Below are positions 26,196 through 35,938 of a stretch of DNA of 55,673 nucleotides, in pieces (positions within the stretch are counted from its first letter, which is position 1; every line of letters starts with the position of its first letter). Location of the stretch: assembly GCA_029067895.1 (NCBI GenBank), contig JAIEDQ010000085.1, positions 1-55,673 of the forward strand, given 5' to 3'. The position numbers were made by a program, and so were the translations under genes. The notes under the pieces are model-generated. The model searched no databases. It was not told the origin of the DNA and was given only the letters and a program-made list of their open reading frames with translations. The stretch is from Oscillospiraceae bacterium (GTDB lineage: Bacteria > Bacillota > Clostridia > Oscillospirales > Ruminococcaceae).

Positions 26196-27368
26196 ATGAA
26201 CGAGCTGTCATTTTATCTTGAAAAGGTCTTTGAGACGGACAGTCCCTTTAAAATAGTTGTAAGCAAGCCGCCGAAGAACTGCGGGTTCCGAAAAATAAAT
26301 CTGGTGAAAAAGCAAAGCGGATATCAGGCGGAAAAATACACCGAAAAGCAAGTCTTTCACGAAAACCTGCCCGACGCCGAGGCTGCCCGGAACTACTGCC
26401 TGACGCTTCTGGAGCAGGGCTGGGGACAGCTTAATTCATGGGGAAATACTTTCTGCTTTAATCTTATGGTGTCCAAAAAAGGCGTGGTTACTCTGAACAA
26501 AAAACGTACGGACGGCGGCGCGCCCAAAGCGGAGCTTTCCCACAACAAGGCGAAAAACTATATTATCCCCGAGGACAAGCCCTTTTCCGCGCTGGTGGAC
26601 ATGGGCGTCTTTACCAAGGAGGGAAAAGTCGCAAAGCCTATGTACGGGAAATTCCGTCAGATAAACCGCTTTGCGGAGATAATCGACGACGCGCTTCGGG
26701 AGCGGGGCTTTGAGAACGGCGGCAAGCCTCTGAAAGTAATAGATTTCGGCTGCGGGAAATCCTACCTGACATTTGTGCTGTATCATTATTTCACGGAGAT
26801 ACGCGGCATTGAGACCGATATGCTTGGTCTCGATCTGAAAGCGGACGTTATCGAAAACTGTAATGCCGCCGCGGAAAGGTACGGCTATAAAAATCTCCGA
26901 TTCGAGGTGGGCGACATCAGCGGAGCTTCCGAGCAGGGCAAGGTTGACATGGTGGTGACCCTCCATGCCTGCGATACGGCAACGGACTACGCGCTGCACA
27001 ACGCTGTAATGCGGGGAGCGGACATGATATTTTCCGTACCCTGCTGTCAGCACGAGCTGAACGGGCAGATGAAATCGGAAAAGCTTTCCCTGCTGACGCG
27101 GTACGGCATAATAAAGGAGCGTACAGCCGCCCTCTGCACCGACGCGGTACGGGCAAACCTGCTTGAATACTGCGGCTACAAAACACAGCTTCTGGAATTT
27201 GTGGACTTCGAGCATACTCCGAAAAATATCCTCATACGCGCCGTAAAGCGGGACGGTACGCCAAGGGGCAGGGAAAAGTACCTTGACGAGGTAAAGGCTC
27301 TCATGGAGGAATTTTCCTTTGAGCCAACCCTTTGGAGACTGCTGAAAGAAAGCGGGAAGCTGGGATAA
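26196..27368 (+). CDS. Class I SAM-dependent methyltransferase (METTL25-like domain)
   Basis: A 390-residue protein. The C-terminal half is a Rossmann methyltransferase domain: VIDFGCGKSYLTFVL (motif I, about 182-196), LGLDLKADV, then LHACDTATDYALHNA and PCCQHELN, a set found in bacterial relatives of METTL25/RRNAD1 proteins. The N-terminal 150 residues look like a substrate-recognition region and may bind RNA. The substrate is unknown. GAGGT precedes the ATG at 26196. The next gene starts two bases after the stop codon, so the two are cotranscribed. Confidence 0.88.
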   Translation: MNELSFYLEKVFETDSPFKIVVSKPPKNCGFRKINLVKKQSGYQAEKYTEKQVFHENLPDAEAARNYCLTLLEQGWGQLNSWGNTFCFNLMVSKKGVVTLNKKRTDGGAPKAELSHNKAKNYIIPEDKPFSALVDMGVFTKEGKVAKPMYGKFRQINRFAEIIDDALRERGFENGGKPLKVIDFGCGKSYLTFVLYHYFTEIRGIETDMLGLDLKADVIENCNAAAERYGYKNLRFEVGDISGASEQGKVDMVVTLHACDTATDYALHNAVMRGADMIFSVPCCQHELNGQMKSEKLSLLTRYGIIKERTAALCTDAVRANLLEYCGYKTQLLEFVDFEHTPKNILIRAVKRDGTPRGREKYLDEVKALMEEFSFEPTLWRLLKESGKLG

Positions 27369-27370
27369 TT

Positions 27371-29725
27371 ATGACCGATATAAATTTCAGAAAAATAAAT
27401 AAGAAGTATTGTATACTGACATTTGTTCTCGGCTTTGCGGTCTTTTTGCTGACGGTTCTCCCTTTTGCAGTTCAGAACGACGGCGTATTTTATTTTTACG
27501 GCGACTTCAACGCCCAGCAGATACCGTTCACGATAAGCTTTGCGGGAGACTTTTCATTGCCTGGATTTGACTTTATCGCAGGCACGGGCACGGATTATCT
27601 TGACGCGTATTCGTTCTATAATATTTTCAGTCCGTTCACGCTTATTTTCAGAATTTTTCCGAATAGCGCGGCGATATATCTGTTTCCTTTCGTGACCGCT
27701 CTGAAATTCGGCTTCTGCGCAATGAACGCCTACCTGTACATATCACGCTTCTGCAAAACCGATGGCTGCGCCGCTGCGGGAGCAATGCTCTATGCGTTTT
27801 CGGGGTACTGCATGGTAACGTTCGTTTACCACTATCTTGACGCGCTGGTATTCTTTCCGCTGCTGCTTGCTTCTCTCGAAGCTGCTGTGACCGAAAAACG
27901 CAGGGGCGTCTTTGGCGTAACGATAACCCTCTGCGCATTTACGAACTACTATATTTTCGGGACAGAGGCAATATTTCTTATAATATATTTTTTGATACGT
28001 CTTACGGACAAAAGCTTTCGGGTATCGCTTCGGGACTTTTTCTGTCTTGCCGCCGAGACCGTCCTCGGACTTGCCGCGGCAGGCTTTGTGCTTGTCCCTG
28101 CGGCGGTATATATGATAAGCAGTCCCCGTCTCGGAGACAGCTTCGGCAGCCTGCGGGATATGCTTGTCTACGAGACTCCTTGGCGTTACGCAAGAATATT
28201 GCAGTCGGTATTTATTTCTCCCGATCTGCAAGGCTATACAAACTTTTTTCCCGATTTCGAGGGCAGCTATCCGTTCGGGTCAAGATGGTCCGCGCAGGCA
28301 ATGTTTCTGCCGCTGTTCGGTATGTCTGGAACGCTTGCCTTTATTTCGGCAAACAAAAAAAGCTGGCAGACAAAGCTTATTGCCGCCTGTGCCGTGTTTG
28401 CGCTGATACCGCTTCTTAACAGTATTTTCTCGCTGGGAAGCTCTCTTTATTATGCCAGATGGACCTTCGCTCCCACCCTTATAACGGCGTGCATGACTGC
28501 GCGCTCTCTTGAGGGCGATCCGAAATATTTTAAAGCAGGTATTGCAGTAAACGGAGCGGCAGTTTTGGTATTGACGATATTCACACTGCTGTTCCCGATG
28601 GAAAAGCTTTCAATGTGGAAAAGCGGGGCGTTCTACAGCAATGCCCAGAAGTGGACGCAGATAGCTTTTACCGCTGCGGGACTTGCCGCTGCCGCGCTTC
28701 TTGTGTTCAAGTCGGCAAGAGACGGACAGTTCCCGCTGAAGGTTCTGGCGTCCGCAGCGGCGGCAGCGTTTGTATTTACCGAAGCGGTAATGCTTTTCGG
28801 AATGGGGGAAGAGCGCAGTCCAGAAGCGGAAAAGTACTGCATTTTTGAAGCTCCCGCTATCGAGGACAGCGAGTACGGAAAAAGAATAATTACCGACAAT
28901 AATTCGGCAAACAAAAATATCATTTGGAACATTCCGTCCGCCTATACTTTTAACAGTATAGTGCCGCGGGGGATTGCGGACTACTGCGAAGCCGTCGGGA
29001 TATCAAACGATGATATCGCGGAGGATTACGCATCCCACTGTCTGTTTTCGGTCAGGGAGCTTGTTGCTTACAATCATTTTCCCGATAGGGACGACGATTA
29101 CTTCAAGGAAAATCTTGTCGGTTCAGATGTTGACGGAGACTACGGATTTCTGAGCAGAAGCGGACGGTATCTGATCTATGAAAACAAAAACTTTATCCCT
29201 ATGGGCTTTTGCTACGACAGCTGCATTTCCGAGGAGGACTTTCTCGCTCTTGACGGGGAGACGCGGAAGAACTATATGCTGAAAGTCATGGCGGTCGAGG
29301 ACGTCTCCGCGGTTTCGGGATATCTTGAAGAAGATGACAAAAGCGAGGCGCGTTCTCTTGACGAAAGCGGACTTGCGGAGGAATGCGCGGCAAGAGCGTC
29401 CCGCTCCGCCCACAGCTTCAGCACGGACGGCGAAAGCTACACCGCGGAAATAACCCTTGAAAAGCCTGAGCTTGTATTTTTCGGAATAACCTTTGACGAG
29501 GATTTCACCGCCTATGTGGACGGCGAGGAAACGGAAATTTTCAAAGCGAATTTCGGTTTTCAGGCAATTCCCGTACCTGCGGGAACGCATACCGTCAAGG
29601 GCGTTTACCGTTCGCGGAAACGGGACATCGGAGCATTATGCTCGGCGGCGGGAGCGATTGGACTTGCTGTTTACATCGCCGCAGCATATATCCCGAAGCG
29701 CCGCCGCGGGGCAGCTGCAGACTGA
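27371..29725 (+). CDS. YfhO-family polytopic membrane protein
   Basis: A large membrane protein (784 residues) of the YfhO family, implicated in lipoteichoic acid or other glycopolymer glycosylation in Gram-positive bacteria. About twelve helices cover the first 500 residues, with the family's first extracytoplasmic loop (FYFYGDFNAQQIPF near 40-53) and a second cluster around SAQAMFLPLFG. The extracytoplasmic part (about 500-760) ends with a beta-rich region and a last helix before an Arg/Lys-rich C-terminus. The ATG at 27371 lies two bases after the methyltransferase stop and probably depends on coupling. Confidence 0.88.
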   Translation: MTDINFRKINKKYCILTFVLGFAVFLLTVLPFAVQNDGVFYFYGDFNAQQIPFTISFAGDFSLPGFDFIAGTGTDYLDAYSFYNIFSPFTLIFRIFPNSAAIYLFPFVTALKFGFCAMNAYLYISRFCKTDGCAAAGAMLYAFSGYCMVTFVYHYLDALVFFPLLLASLEAAVTEKRRGVFGVTITLCAFTNYYIFGTEAIFLIIYFLIRLTDKSFRVSLRDFFCLAAETVLGLAAAGFVLVPAAVYMISSPRLGDSFGSLRDMLVYETPWRYARILQSVFISPDLQGYTNFFPDFEGSYPFGSRWSAQAMFLPLFGMSGTLAFISANKKSWQTKLIAACAVFALIPLLNSIFSLGSSLYYARWTFAPTLITACMTARSLEGDPKYFKAGIAVNGAAVLVLTIFTLLFPMEKLSMWKSGAFYSNAQKWTQIAFTAAGLAAAALLVFKSARDGQFPLKVLASAAAAAFVFTEAVMLFGMGEERSPEAEKYCIFEAPAIEDSEYGKRIITDNNSANKNIIWNIPSAYTFNSIVPRGIADYCEAVGISNDDIAEDYASHCLFSVRELVAYNHFPDRDDDYFKENLVGSDVDGDYGFLSRSGRYLIYENKNFIPMGFCYDSCISEEDFLALDGETRKNYMLKVMAVEDVSAVSGYLEEDDKSEARSLDESGLAEECAARASRSAHSFSTDGESYTAEITLEKPELVFFGITFDEDFTAYVDGEETEIFKANFGFQAIPVPAGTHTVKGVYRSRKRDIGALCSAAGAIGLAVYIAAAYIPKRRRGAAAD

Positions 29726-29808
29726 CCCGAACGCAAGTCACCGAACAGTTTTGCGGAATATGAAAAAATGCACAAAAAATTTGTCGTATCAACACTGTTT
29801 TTTTATAG

Positions 29809-29857
29809 TAGAATTTGCGGAAATTCTATTGACTTAACGCTCGTAAAATGTTATGCT
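29809..29857 (+). promoter_or_regulatory. guaB promoter with adjacent hairpin
   Basis: TTGACT (29829-29834) and TATGCT (29852-29857) have a 17-base spacer. The perfect inverted repeat TAGAATTT-GCGG-AAATTCTA (29809-29828) ends exactly at the -35 box and could be an operator or a weak terminator of the gene upstream. Confidence 0.6.
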
Positions 29858-29883
29858 TATTAGAAATATTCAAAAACATATGA

Positions 29884-31380
<1,497 letters not shown>

Positions 31381-31462
31381 CACGATAGCAAGGCTTCCCG
31401 CGGACTTTTCGGCACGCATTTTAAATGATAAAAAAGATTTTTGAAAAAATTTGCAAAAACTC

Positions 31463-31492
31463 TTGACAAAAGCCTGTGCAATGAGGTATAAT
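31463..31492 (+). promoter_or_regulatory. Promoter of the rpmG-secE-nusG-rplKA cluster
   Basis: TTGACA (31463-31468) and TATAAT (31487-31492) with an 18-base spacer. Transcription would start near 31499, giving a leader of about 285 bases before rpmG. Confidence 0.8.
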
Positions 31493-31498
31493 ATTAGT

Positions 31499-31782
31499 AC
31501 CTCTTGCAGAGGCTTATTTTTTTGCGCTCTTTTTTACGGGCGGAAAAGTCTCTCGGCAAGGCTCCTGCGAGTCAGCCCGAGCCAAGTCACAGAGGGAGGC
31601 ACAGGGGAAATACGTCCCCTGCGAAAACGCAAGGCGGTGCGGTCACACGGACGGCTGCGCATAAGAGAACGGCGCGGAATGCGGTAAAACGGAATAAGCT
31701 GTTCCGCGGCATTAGGTAATGTTCTTTGATATGCAGTCCCCAAAGGCGGCGGTCATCGCTCAATCTAATAGGAGGTGCCGAT
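31499..31782 (+). promoter_or_regulatory. Long structured 5' leader of the rpmG operon
   Basis: This stretch is full of potential helices: CCTC-TTGCA-GAGG at the very start followed by a run of seven T (31500-31523), CTCGG/CCGAG (31552-31581), CAGGGGA/TCCCCTG (31602-31621) and GCG-AAAA-CGC (31621-31630), both closed by GCAC/GTGC (31599-31640), and CGGAA/TTCCG (31690-31706). The first hairpin plus T run looks like an early attenuator. I match it to no known riboswitch or ribosomal leader class. Short frames inside it have no ribosome binding site. Confidence 0.6.
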
Positions 31783-31932
31783 ATGAGAGTAAAGATTACA
31801 TTGGCTTGTACGGAGTGCAAACAGCGCAACTACAATACCAAGAAGAACAAGAAGAACGATCCCGACAGACTTGAAATGAACAAGTACTGTAAGTTCTGCA
31901 GAAAGCATACTCTTCACAAAGAAACTAAGTAA
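31783..31932 (+). CDS. rpmG: 50S ribosomal protein L33
   Basis: A 49-residue zinc-ribbon form of L33 with both cysteine pairs, CTEC and CKFC, which bind zinc. [13 protein letters not shown] and the [10 protein letters not shown] segment are typical of bacterial L33. AGGAGGTG precedes the ATG. As in most Firmicutes it is the first gene before secE and nusG. A tRNA-Trp often sits in this cluster but none is present here. Confidence 0.97.
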   Translation: MRVKITLACTECKQRNYNTKKNKKNDPDRLEMNKYCKFCRKHTLHKETK

Positions 31933-31946
31933 GAGAGGTGCGGAGA

Positions 31947-32261
31947 ATGGCTGACGCAAAAAACAATAAGTCCAAGAAAAACTCCATCGTCGCTCAGGCT
32001 GAGGCTAAGGCGAACAAGATGGTCAACGACCGCGAAAAGGCTAAGTCGAAGGACAAGAAGTCCGGAGCGAAAAAGCCGGGCGGCATTGTAAAATATTTCA
32101 AGGACTTGAGAAGCGAAATCAAAAAAGTAACGTGGCCTTCATGGAAAAAGGTCGTAAACAACACGTTTGTGGTTCTTGTGGGAATGTGCGCAAGCGCTGT
32201 CGTAGTGTATGCTTTTGACACTGCGCTTACAGCGGTGCTCAACCTTGCTACTAAAGCCTGA
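31947..32261 (+). CDS. secE: Preprotein translocase subunit SecE
   Basis: A small membrane subunit of the SecYEG channel. The 104-residue protein has a long lysine/alanine-rich cytoplasmic N-terminus, the conserved amphipathic segment YFKDLRSEIKKVTWPSWKKV (about 47-66) and a single C-terminal membrane helix (about 72-92). I use the ATG at 31947 rather than an upstream GTG at 31938; the GAGAGGTG sequence fits the ATG. It lies between rpmG and nusG, its standard position. Confidence 0.95.
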   Translation: MADAKNNKSKKNSIVAQAEAKANKMVNDREKAKSKDKKSGAKKPGGIVKYFKDLRSEIKKVTWPSWKKVVNNTFVVLVGMCASAVVVYAFDTALTAVLNLATKA

Positions 32262-32419
32262 GGGCGGTACGCAAAATCCCGCAAATGCGAAGCAGAGGGA
32301 GCTGTGAGGACGGAGAGCGGACACAGAGGACAATCTTTCGGAACAGGCAAGCCGCTTGCGATCCATGCCTCTTACCTCTGGATCTCTAACCTCTGATAGG
32401 GAAGGAATGGTCATTAATT
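32262..32419 (+). other. secE-nusG intergenic region
   Basis: A 158-base gap without a gene. It holds short imperfect direct repeats, ACCTCTGGATCT and ACCTCTGATA (near 32374-32398), and a GC-rich stretch that could fold (AAGCCGCTTGCG). No terminator is clear, so nusG is probably cotranscribed with secE. Confidence 0.4.
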
Positions 32420-32962
32420 ATGTCAGAATCGGCAAAATGGTATGTCATTCACACTTATTCCGGTTATGAGAATAAGGTCGCGCAGACGATCATGAAGGTC
32501 GTCGACAACCGCAAGCTTCATGATCTTATTCAGGAGGTTCAGGTCCCGACCGAGACGGTCATGGAAATGAACGAGAAGAATAAAATGCATGAGGTGGAAA
32601 GAAAAATTTTCCCCGGATACGTTCTGGTAAAAATGGTTCTCACCGATGATTCATGGTACGTGGTGAGAAATACCAGAGGCTGTACGGGATTTGTGGGTCC
32701 CGGATCGAAGCCCATTCCGCTTACCGACAAGGAAGCGGCTGCTATGGGTATCGACACGGAGGCTAAGCCTGCGTCCGTTGAGGTAAACTTCAAGGCGGGC
32801 GACAAGGTGAAGATCACCGCGGGTCCTATGGAGGGCATTGTCGGAGAGGTGGAAAGCATCGACACGGAGAATATGACGGTGAACGTCAAGGTCTCCATGT
32901 TCGGACGGGATACCTCGGCAGAGTTGGAGATCACTATGGTCGCGCCCTCGGACGAGTATTAA
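32420..32962 (+). CDS. nusG: Transcription termination/antitermination factor NusG
   Basis: Binds RNA polymerase and modulates pausing, Rho termination and transcription-translation coupling. The 180-residue protein has the NGN domain (KWYVIHTYSGYENKV at 6-20, FPGYVLVKM near 64-72) and the C-terminal KOW domain (FKAGDKVKITAGPMEGIVGEVE, split here as FKAGDKVKITAG and PMEGIVGEVE, about 124-146). The start codon follows AGGGAAGGAA at normal distance. Confidence 0.97.
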   Translation: MSESAKWYVIHTYSGYENKVAQTIMKVVDNRKLHDLIQEVQVPTETVMEMNEKNKMHEVERKIFPGYVLVKMVLTDDSWYVVRNTRGCTGFVGPGSKPIPLTDKEAAAMGIDTEAKPASVEVNFKAGDKVKITAGPMEGIVGEVESIDTENMTVNVKVSMFGRDTSAELEITMVAPSDEY

Positions 32963-33098
32963 TTATCAATTATTGAAAATCGGAAGTGCATATACTCCGA
33001 AGATAAATTTCGGAGCGGCGGGTTTTCTTTTCGGACAGCCTTAGGGCAGCCCGAAAGCTTCGGAACGAAGCTGCAAAACTCAGAAAGGAATGATTATA

Positions 33099-33524
33099 AT
33101 GGCACAGAAAGTAGTTGGCTTAATCAAGCTTCAGATCGCAGCAGGAAAGGCTACTCCTGCTCCGCCTGTTGGTCCTGCTCTCGGTCAGCACGGCGTTAAT
33201 ATCATGGCTTTTACTAAGGAATTCAACGAGAGAACAAAGAACGATATCGGTCTTATCATACCCGTTGTTATCACGGTTTACGCTGACCGTTCGTTCAGCT
33301 TTATCACAAAGACTCCGCCCGCTGCGGTTCTTATCAAGAAGGCTATCGGTCTTGAAAGCGGTTCGGGAGTTCCCAACAAGACCAAGGTAGGCAAGATCAC
33401 CAAGGAACAGATCAAGAAGATCGCAGAGACCAAAATGCCCGACCTTAATGCGGCAACCATTGAGACTGCAATGAGCATGATCGCAGGTACCTGCCGTTCT
33501 ATGGGCGTTGAGGTTGTTGACTAA
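33099..33524 (+). CDS. rplK: 50S ribosomal protein L11
   Basis: A 141-residue ribosomal protein of the GTPase-associated centre. The N-terminal domain has [20 protein letters not shown] (about 11-30), the thiostrepton-region loop; the C-terminal RNA-binding domain ends with [13 protein letters not shown]. The ATG at 33099 begins MAQKVVG, the standard start; the longer frame from 33090 is not needed, since AAAGGAA lies before the ATG. The 135-base gap after nusG is unassigned apart from short inverted repeats near 33033-33062. Confidence 0.97.
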   Translation: MAQKVVGLIKLQIAAGKATPAPPVGPALGQHGVNIMAFTKEFNERTKNDIGLIIPVVITVYADRSFSFITKTPPAAVLIKKAIGLESGSGVPNKTKVGKITKEQIKKIAETKMPDLNAATIETAMSMIAGTCRSMGVEVVD

Positions 33525-33693
33525 CCACAATCCGGTTACGTACAAATAATTCACGGCGGATGTTTTCAGAGCGCGGGAGAGAATATTTTCCCGAACCAAG
33601 GCTCTGTTCATCTTGCGTTTAGTGGGAGGAAATAATTCCGCTAAGAGTCCCAAGCATGGGAACATTTACCACTTACAAGGAGGAAATCTGATA
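33525..33693 (+). promoter_or_regulatory. Structured rplK-rplA intergenic region, candidate L1 control site
   Basis: Three successive hairpins are visible: CAGAGC/GCTCTG (33567-33605) enclosing CGGGA/TCCCG, then TTAGTGGGAGG pairing with CCGCTAA across a short loop (33619-33644), and GTCCC-AAGCAT-GGGAAC (33647-33663), just before AAGGAGG and the rplA ATG. L1 is known to repress its own operon by binding an mRNA site that mimics 23S rRNA. I infer such a role here from position and structure, not from a proven motif. Confidence 0.4.
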
Positions 33694-34389
33694 ATGAAAC
33701 ACGGTAAGAAATATAATGAAAGCGCTAAGGCTGTTGACAGAAGCAAGCTCTATGAGACCGAAGAGGCTCTTGATCTGGCTTGCAAGAACGCCAAGGCTAA
33801 ATTTGATGAGACCATCGAGGTTCACGTTCGTCTGGGCGTTGACTCCCGTCATGCTGACCAGCAGGTTAGAGGCGCGGTAGTTCTCCCCAACGGTACAGGT
33901 AAGAACGTTCGCGTACTTGCTTTCTGTAAAGAAGAGAAAGAGGCTGACGCTAAGGCAGCAGGTGCTGATTTCGTAGGCGGCGCTGATCTGGTTGAAAAGA
34001 TCGTTAAGGAAAACTGGCTCGACTTCGACGTTTGCGTAGCTTCTCCCGACATGATGGGCGTTGTTGGTAAGGCGGCGAGAGTTCTCGGTCCCCGCGGACT
34101 TATGCCTAACCCCAAGGCGGGCACAGTTGCTCCCGACATTGCAAAGGCTATTTCCGAAGCTAAGGCCGGTAAGATCGAGTACCGTCTCGACAAGACCAAC
34201 ATCATTCACTGCCCTATCGGAAAGGCTTCCTTCGGCAAGGAAAAGCTTGCTCAGAACCTTGACACCCTTCTCGAAGCTATCGTTAAGGCTAAGCCTGCGG
34301 CTGCAAAGGGTACTTACATCAAGTCCTGCGTAGTAGCTTCCACAATGGGAATTGGTATCCCTGTTTCCACAATCAAGTACGGCGTTTGA
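33694..34389 (+). CDS. rplA: 50S ribosomal protein L1
   Basis: A primary 23S rRNA-binding protein of the L1 stalk, 231 residues as usual. [21 protein letters not shown] and the [22 protein letters not shown] region (quoted in parts: [17 protein letters not shown]) are the conserved RNA-binding segments. It ends [24 protein letters not shown] lies before the ATG at 33694. In most bacteria rplJ and rplL follow; here the plus-strand genes stop after rplA. Confidence 0.97.
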   Translation: MKHGKKYNESAKAVDRSKLYETEEALDLACKNAKAKFDETIEVHVRLGVDSRHADQQVRGAVVLPNGTGKNVRVLAFCKEEKEADAKAAGADFVGGADLVEKIVKENWLDFDVCVASPDMMGVVGKAARVLGPRGLMPNPKAGTVAPDIAKAISEAKAGKIEYRLDKTNIIHCPIGKASFGKEKLAQNLDTLLEAIVKAKPAAAKGTYIKSCVVASTMGIGIPVSTIKYGV

Positions 34390-34417
34390 TTTTAGGCAAA
34401 TAACGATACGGAATAAT

Positions 34418-34490
34418 CTTTCGTCTCGGAAGAGTACTGCCCCTCACGGTCAAATTATGGCGGCAGGGGTAAAGGCTCAGCCTTTGCGCT
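34418..34490 (+). ncRNA. Structured RNA-like element, copy A
   Basis: Downstream of rplA lies TCTTTC-GTCTC-GGAAGA (hairpin with a CGTCTCGG loop region), then CTGCC/GGCAG enclosing about 20 bases, then the hairpin AAAGGCT-C-AGCCTTT (34471-34485). The same arrangement, with compensating changes in the first stem and an identical last hairpin, occurs at 39124-39205. The class is unassigned and transcription is inferred. Confidence 0.4.
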
Positions 34491-34503
34491 TTATTGATAT
34501 TTT

Positions 34504-34540
34504 GAACCGTTCGTCGATTGGCGGACGGTTTTATTTTGCA
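34504..34540 (+). terminator. Terminator of the ribosomal protein cluster
   Basis: GAACCGTTCGTC pairs with GGCGGACGGTT (with G-T pairs), followed by TTATTTTGC. It ends plus-strand transcription before the convergent ABC cassette and lies directly after RNA-like element A. Confidence 0.75.
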
Positions 34541-34543
34541 TAG

Positions 34544-34584
34544 AAAAATTTCGGGGAACGTTCCGCTGTGAAACGTTCCCCGAA
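34544..34584 (-). terminator. Terminator of the GntR/ABC cassette
   Basis: TTCGGGGAACGTT and AACGTTCCCCGAA are perfect complements. On the minus strand the hairpin is followed by ATTTTTCT. Confidence 0.88.
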
Positions 34585-34612
34585 TTGTATTTTCAGAGCT
34601 GCGGTTTGCAAA

Positions 34613-35251
34613 CTATCCCGCCGTATTATACCTGACTTTCTTTCTGTACACTGCCGTGACTATCAGCGACAGAACGATACACGCCGCAAATATCCCAAGA
34701 AGCATGGGAATGTCTCCCACGACAAAGCTGCCGTTTTTGTAGCCTTTGAGACACAAAACCGTTCCCGCCGCGGCTGAGCCAAACATAAGTATCAGGGACA
34801 GTATTAAATTCCGAGCGGTAAACTTGCGCTCTCCGAACCTGACGTTCACCTCGGACGCAAGAAGCGGCATCAGAACTGTACTGAAAGCCGCGCTTATCAT
34901 AAAGGCGCATACAAAGTATGGTATCATGTAGGCTTTGCCGAAAACAATGTGCCAGACCGAAACTCCCAAGGATATAACGGGTACTCCCATGTAGGCGCTT
35001 ACCGCAAAAATATCTGTTATGTTTCCGCTTGTCAGCGGCAGAATTTTGAGCAGCTTCAGATCGGCATTTCCGTTAGCACACATTAATATCGCACCAAGTA
35101 CAGTATGACAGCCGACCAGCGTAAGAATCGATCCCACGTCTCCCAAACCGTTCAAAAGAATACCGCAGGTGTAGCAGATCGAAAGAAAACCCACAAAAAG
35201 CTTATACCAAAGGTGACTCTCATGCAGAGCCAGCTTAAAAATTTTTTTCAT
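34613..35251 (-). CDS. ABC-type permease-like membrane protein
   Basis: A 212-residue membrane protein with about six helices and no recognised family motif. Its position at the end of the GntR-ATPase-permease cassette and a basic N-terminus before the first helix (KKIFKLALHESHLWYK) suggest a second membrane component. AAAGGAG precedes the ATG. It lies 33 bases past the HELIH protein gene and is followed by the cassette terminator. Confidence 0.72.
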   Translation of the reverse strand: MKKIFKLALHESHLWYKLFVGFLSICYTCGILLNGLGDVGSILTLVGCHTVLGAILMCANGNADLKLLKILPLTSGNITDIFAVSAYMGVPVISLGVSVWHIVFGKAYMIPYFVCAFMISAAFSTVLMPLLASEVNVRFGERKFTARNLILSLILMFGSAAAGTVLCLKGYKNGSFVVGDIPMLLGIFAACIVLSLIVTAVYRKKVRYNTAG

Positions 35252-35284
35252 GTTCAGTACTCCTTTCTGTTTTTATGAACAGTG

Positions 35285-35887
35285 TTACATATTATTTTCG
35301 GGCATGAACCAGTAGGAGTGCATACCCGAAAGCTGGGTGAGAGCCCCTTTCGGCATTTGTATCGCGGCGTTGAACATATTCATGTAGTCTCCGCCGCCCA
35401 TAAGCGCGCAGTAAAAGCCTGCCGCCATAAGTATGCTTCCCGCAGCGGACTGCACGGGAAAGCACAGCAGTCCCACCAGAAAAGGTATCCACCCTAAAAT
35501 CAGCGCGGGCATAAAGCTCATGATAATGAACCGCGCTTTCGTCATGGGGGACAGTGTTATAACAAACATCATCATGTGCTTCAGCGAATAGTACATGAAA
35601 ACCTCCGCGTCCCTGCCCATAAAGACGGCATGGATAAGCTCATGAGGAACTAAGAGAAGAAGCGAGATAACCAGTCCGTGAAAGCTATATGACGCAAACA
35701 TTTCGTACTTGCCGAAAACCGCCGCAAGTATAAACATCACAATAAGCACGGGTATTATAAACAACATCGCCATAAGGTTTACCCCGACCATTGTTTTCGG
35801 TTCTTTAAAGGCGACCGAGTTTTCGGGAAGCTCGCTTTGCGGCAGAGCTTCGTATGTGGTAAACTTGCCTTTGAATATCAGTTTCAT
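35285..35887 (-). CDS. DUF3267-type membrane zinc metallopeptidase-like protein
   Basis: A 200-residue membrane protein (about four or five helices) with VPHELIHAVFMGRD near residue 75. The HExxH motif and surrounding hydrophobic segments fit the DUF3267 putative zinc peptidase family; the third ligand is not obvious. Activity is unproven. The start is unclear: I use the ATG at 35887; TTG at 35908 and ATG at 35899 are alternatives. A hairpin, GCATTTCCC-TTTT-GGGGGAAATGC, covers the ribosome binding region and could limit its translation relative to the genes upstream. Confidence 0.72.
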   Translation of the reverse strand: MKLIFKGKFTTYEALPQSELPENSVAFKEPKTMVGVNLMAMLFIIPVLIVMFILAAVFGKYEMFASYSFHGLVISLLLLVPHELIHAVFMGRDAEVFMYYSLKHMMMFVITLSPMTKARFIIMSFMPALILGWIPFLVGLLCFPVQSAAGSILMAAGFYCALMGGGDYMNMFNAAIQMPKGALTQLSGMHSYWFMPENNM

Positions 35888-35938
35888 GTTACCGTGCATT
35901 TCCCCCAAAAGGGAAATGCGTCCCCCTTTCTGCGTTTT

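Noticed and set aside
31451-31719. Short plus-strand frames inside the rpmG leader
   Set aside because: They overlap the promoter and strong hairpins, have no ribosome binding site and show highly basic, low-complexity products. The region is better explained as a structured leader.
34418-34490. L10 (rplJ) leader RNA
   Set aside because: The position after rplA is right, but the expected conserved segments were not found, no rplJ follows, and a similar element lies before an unrelated gene.
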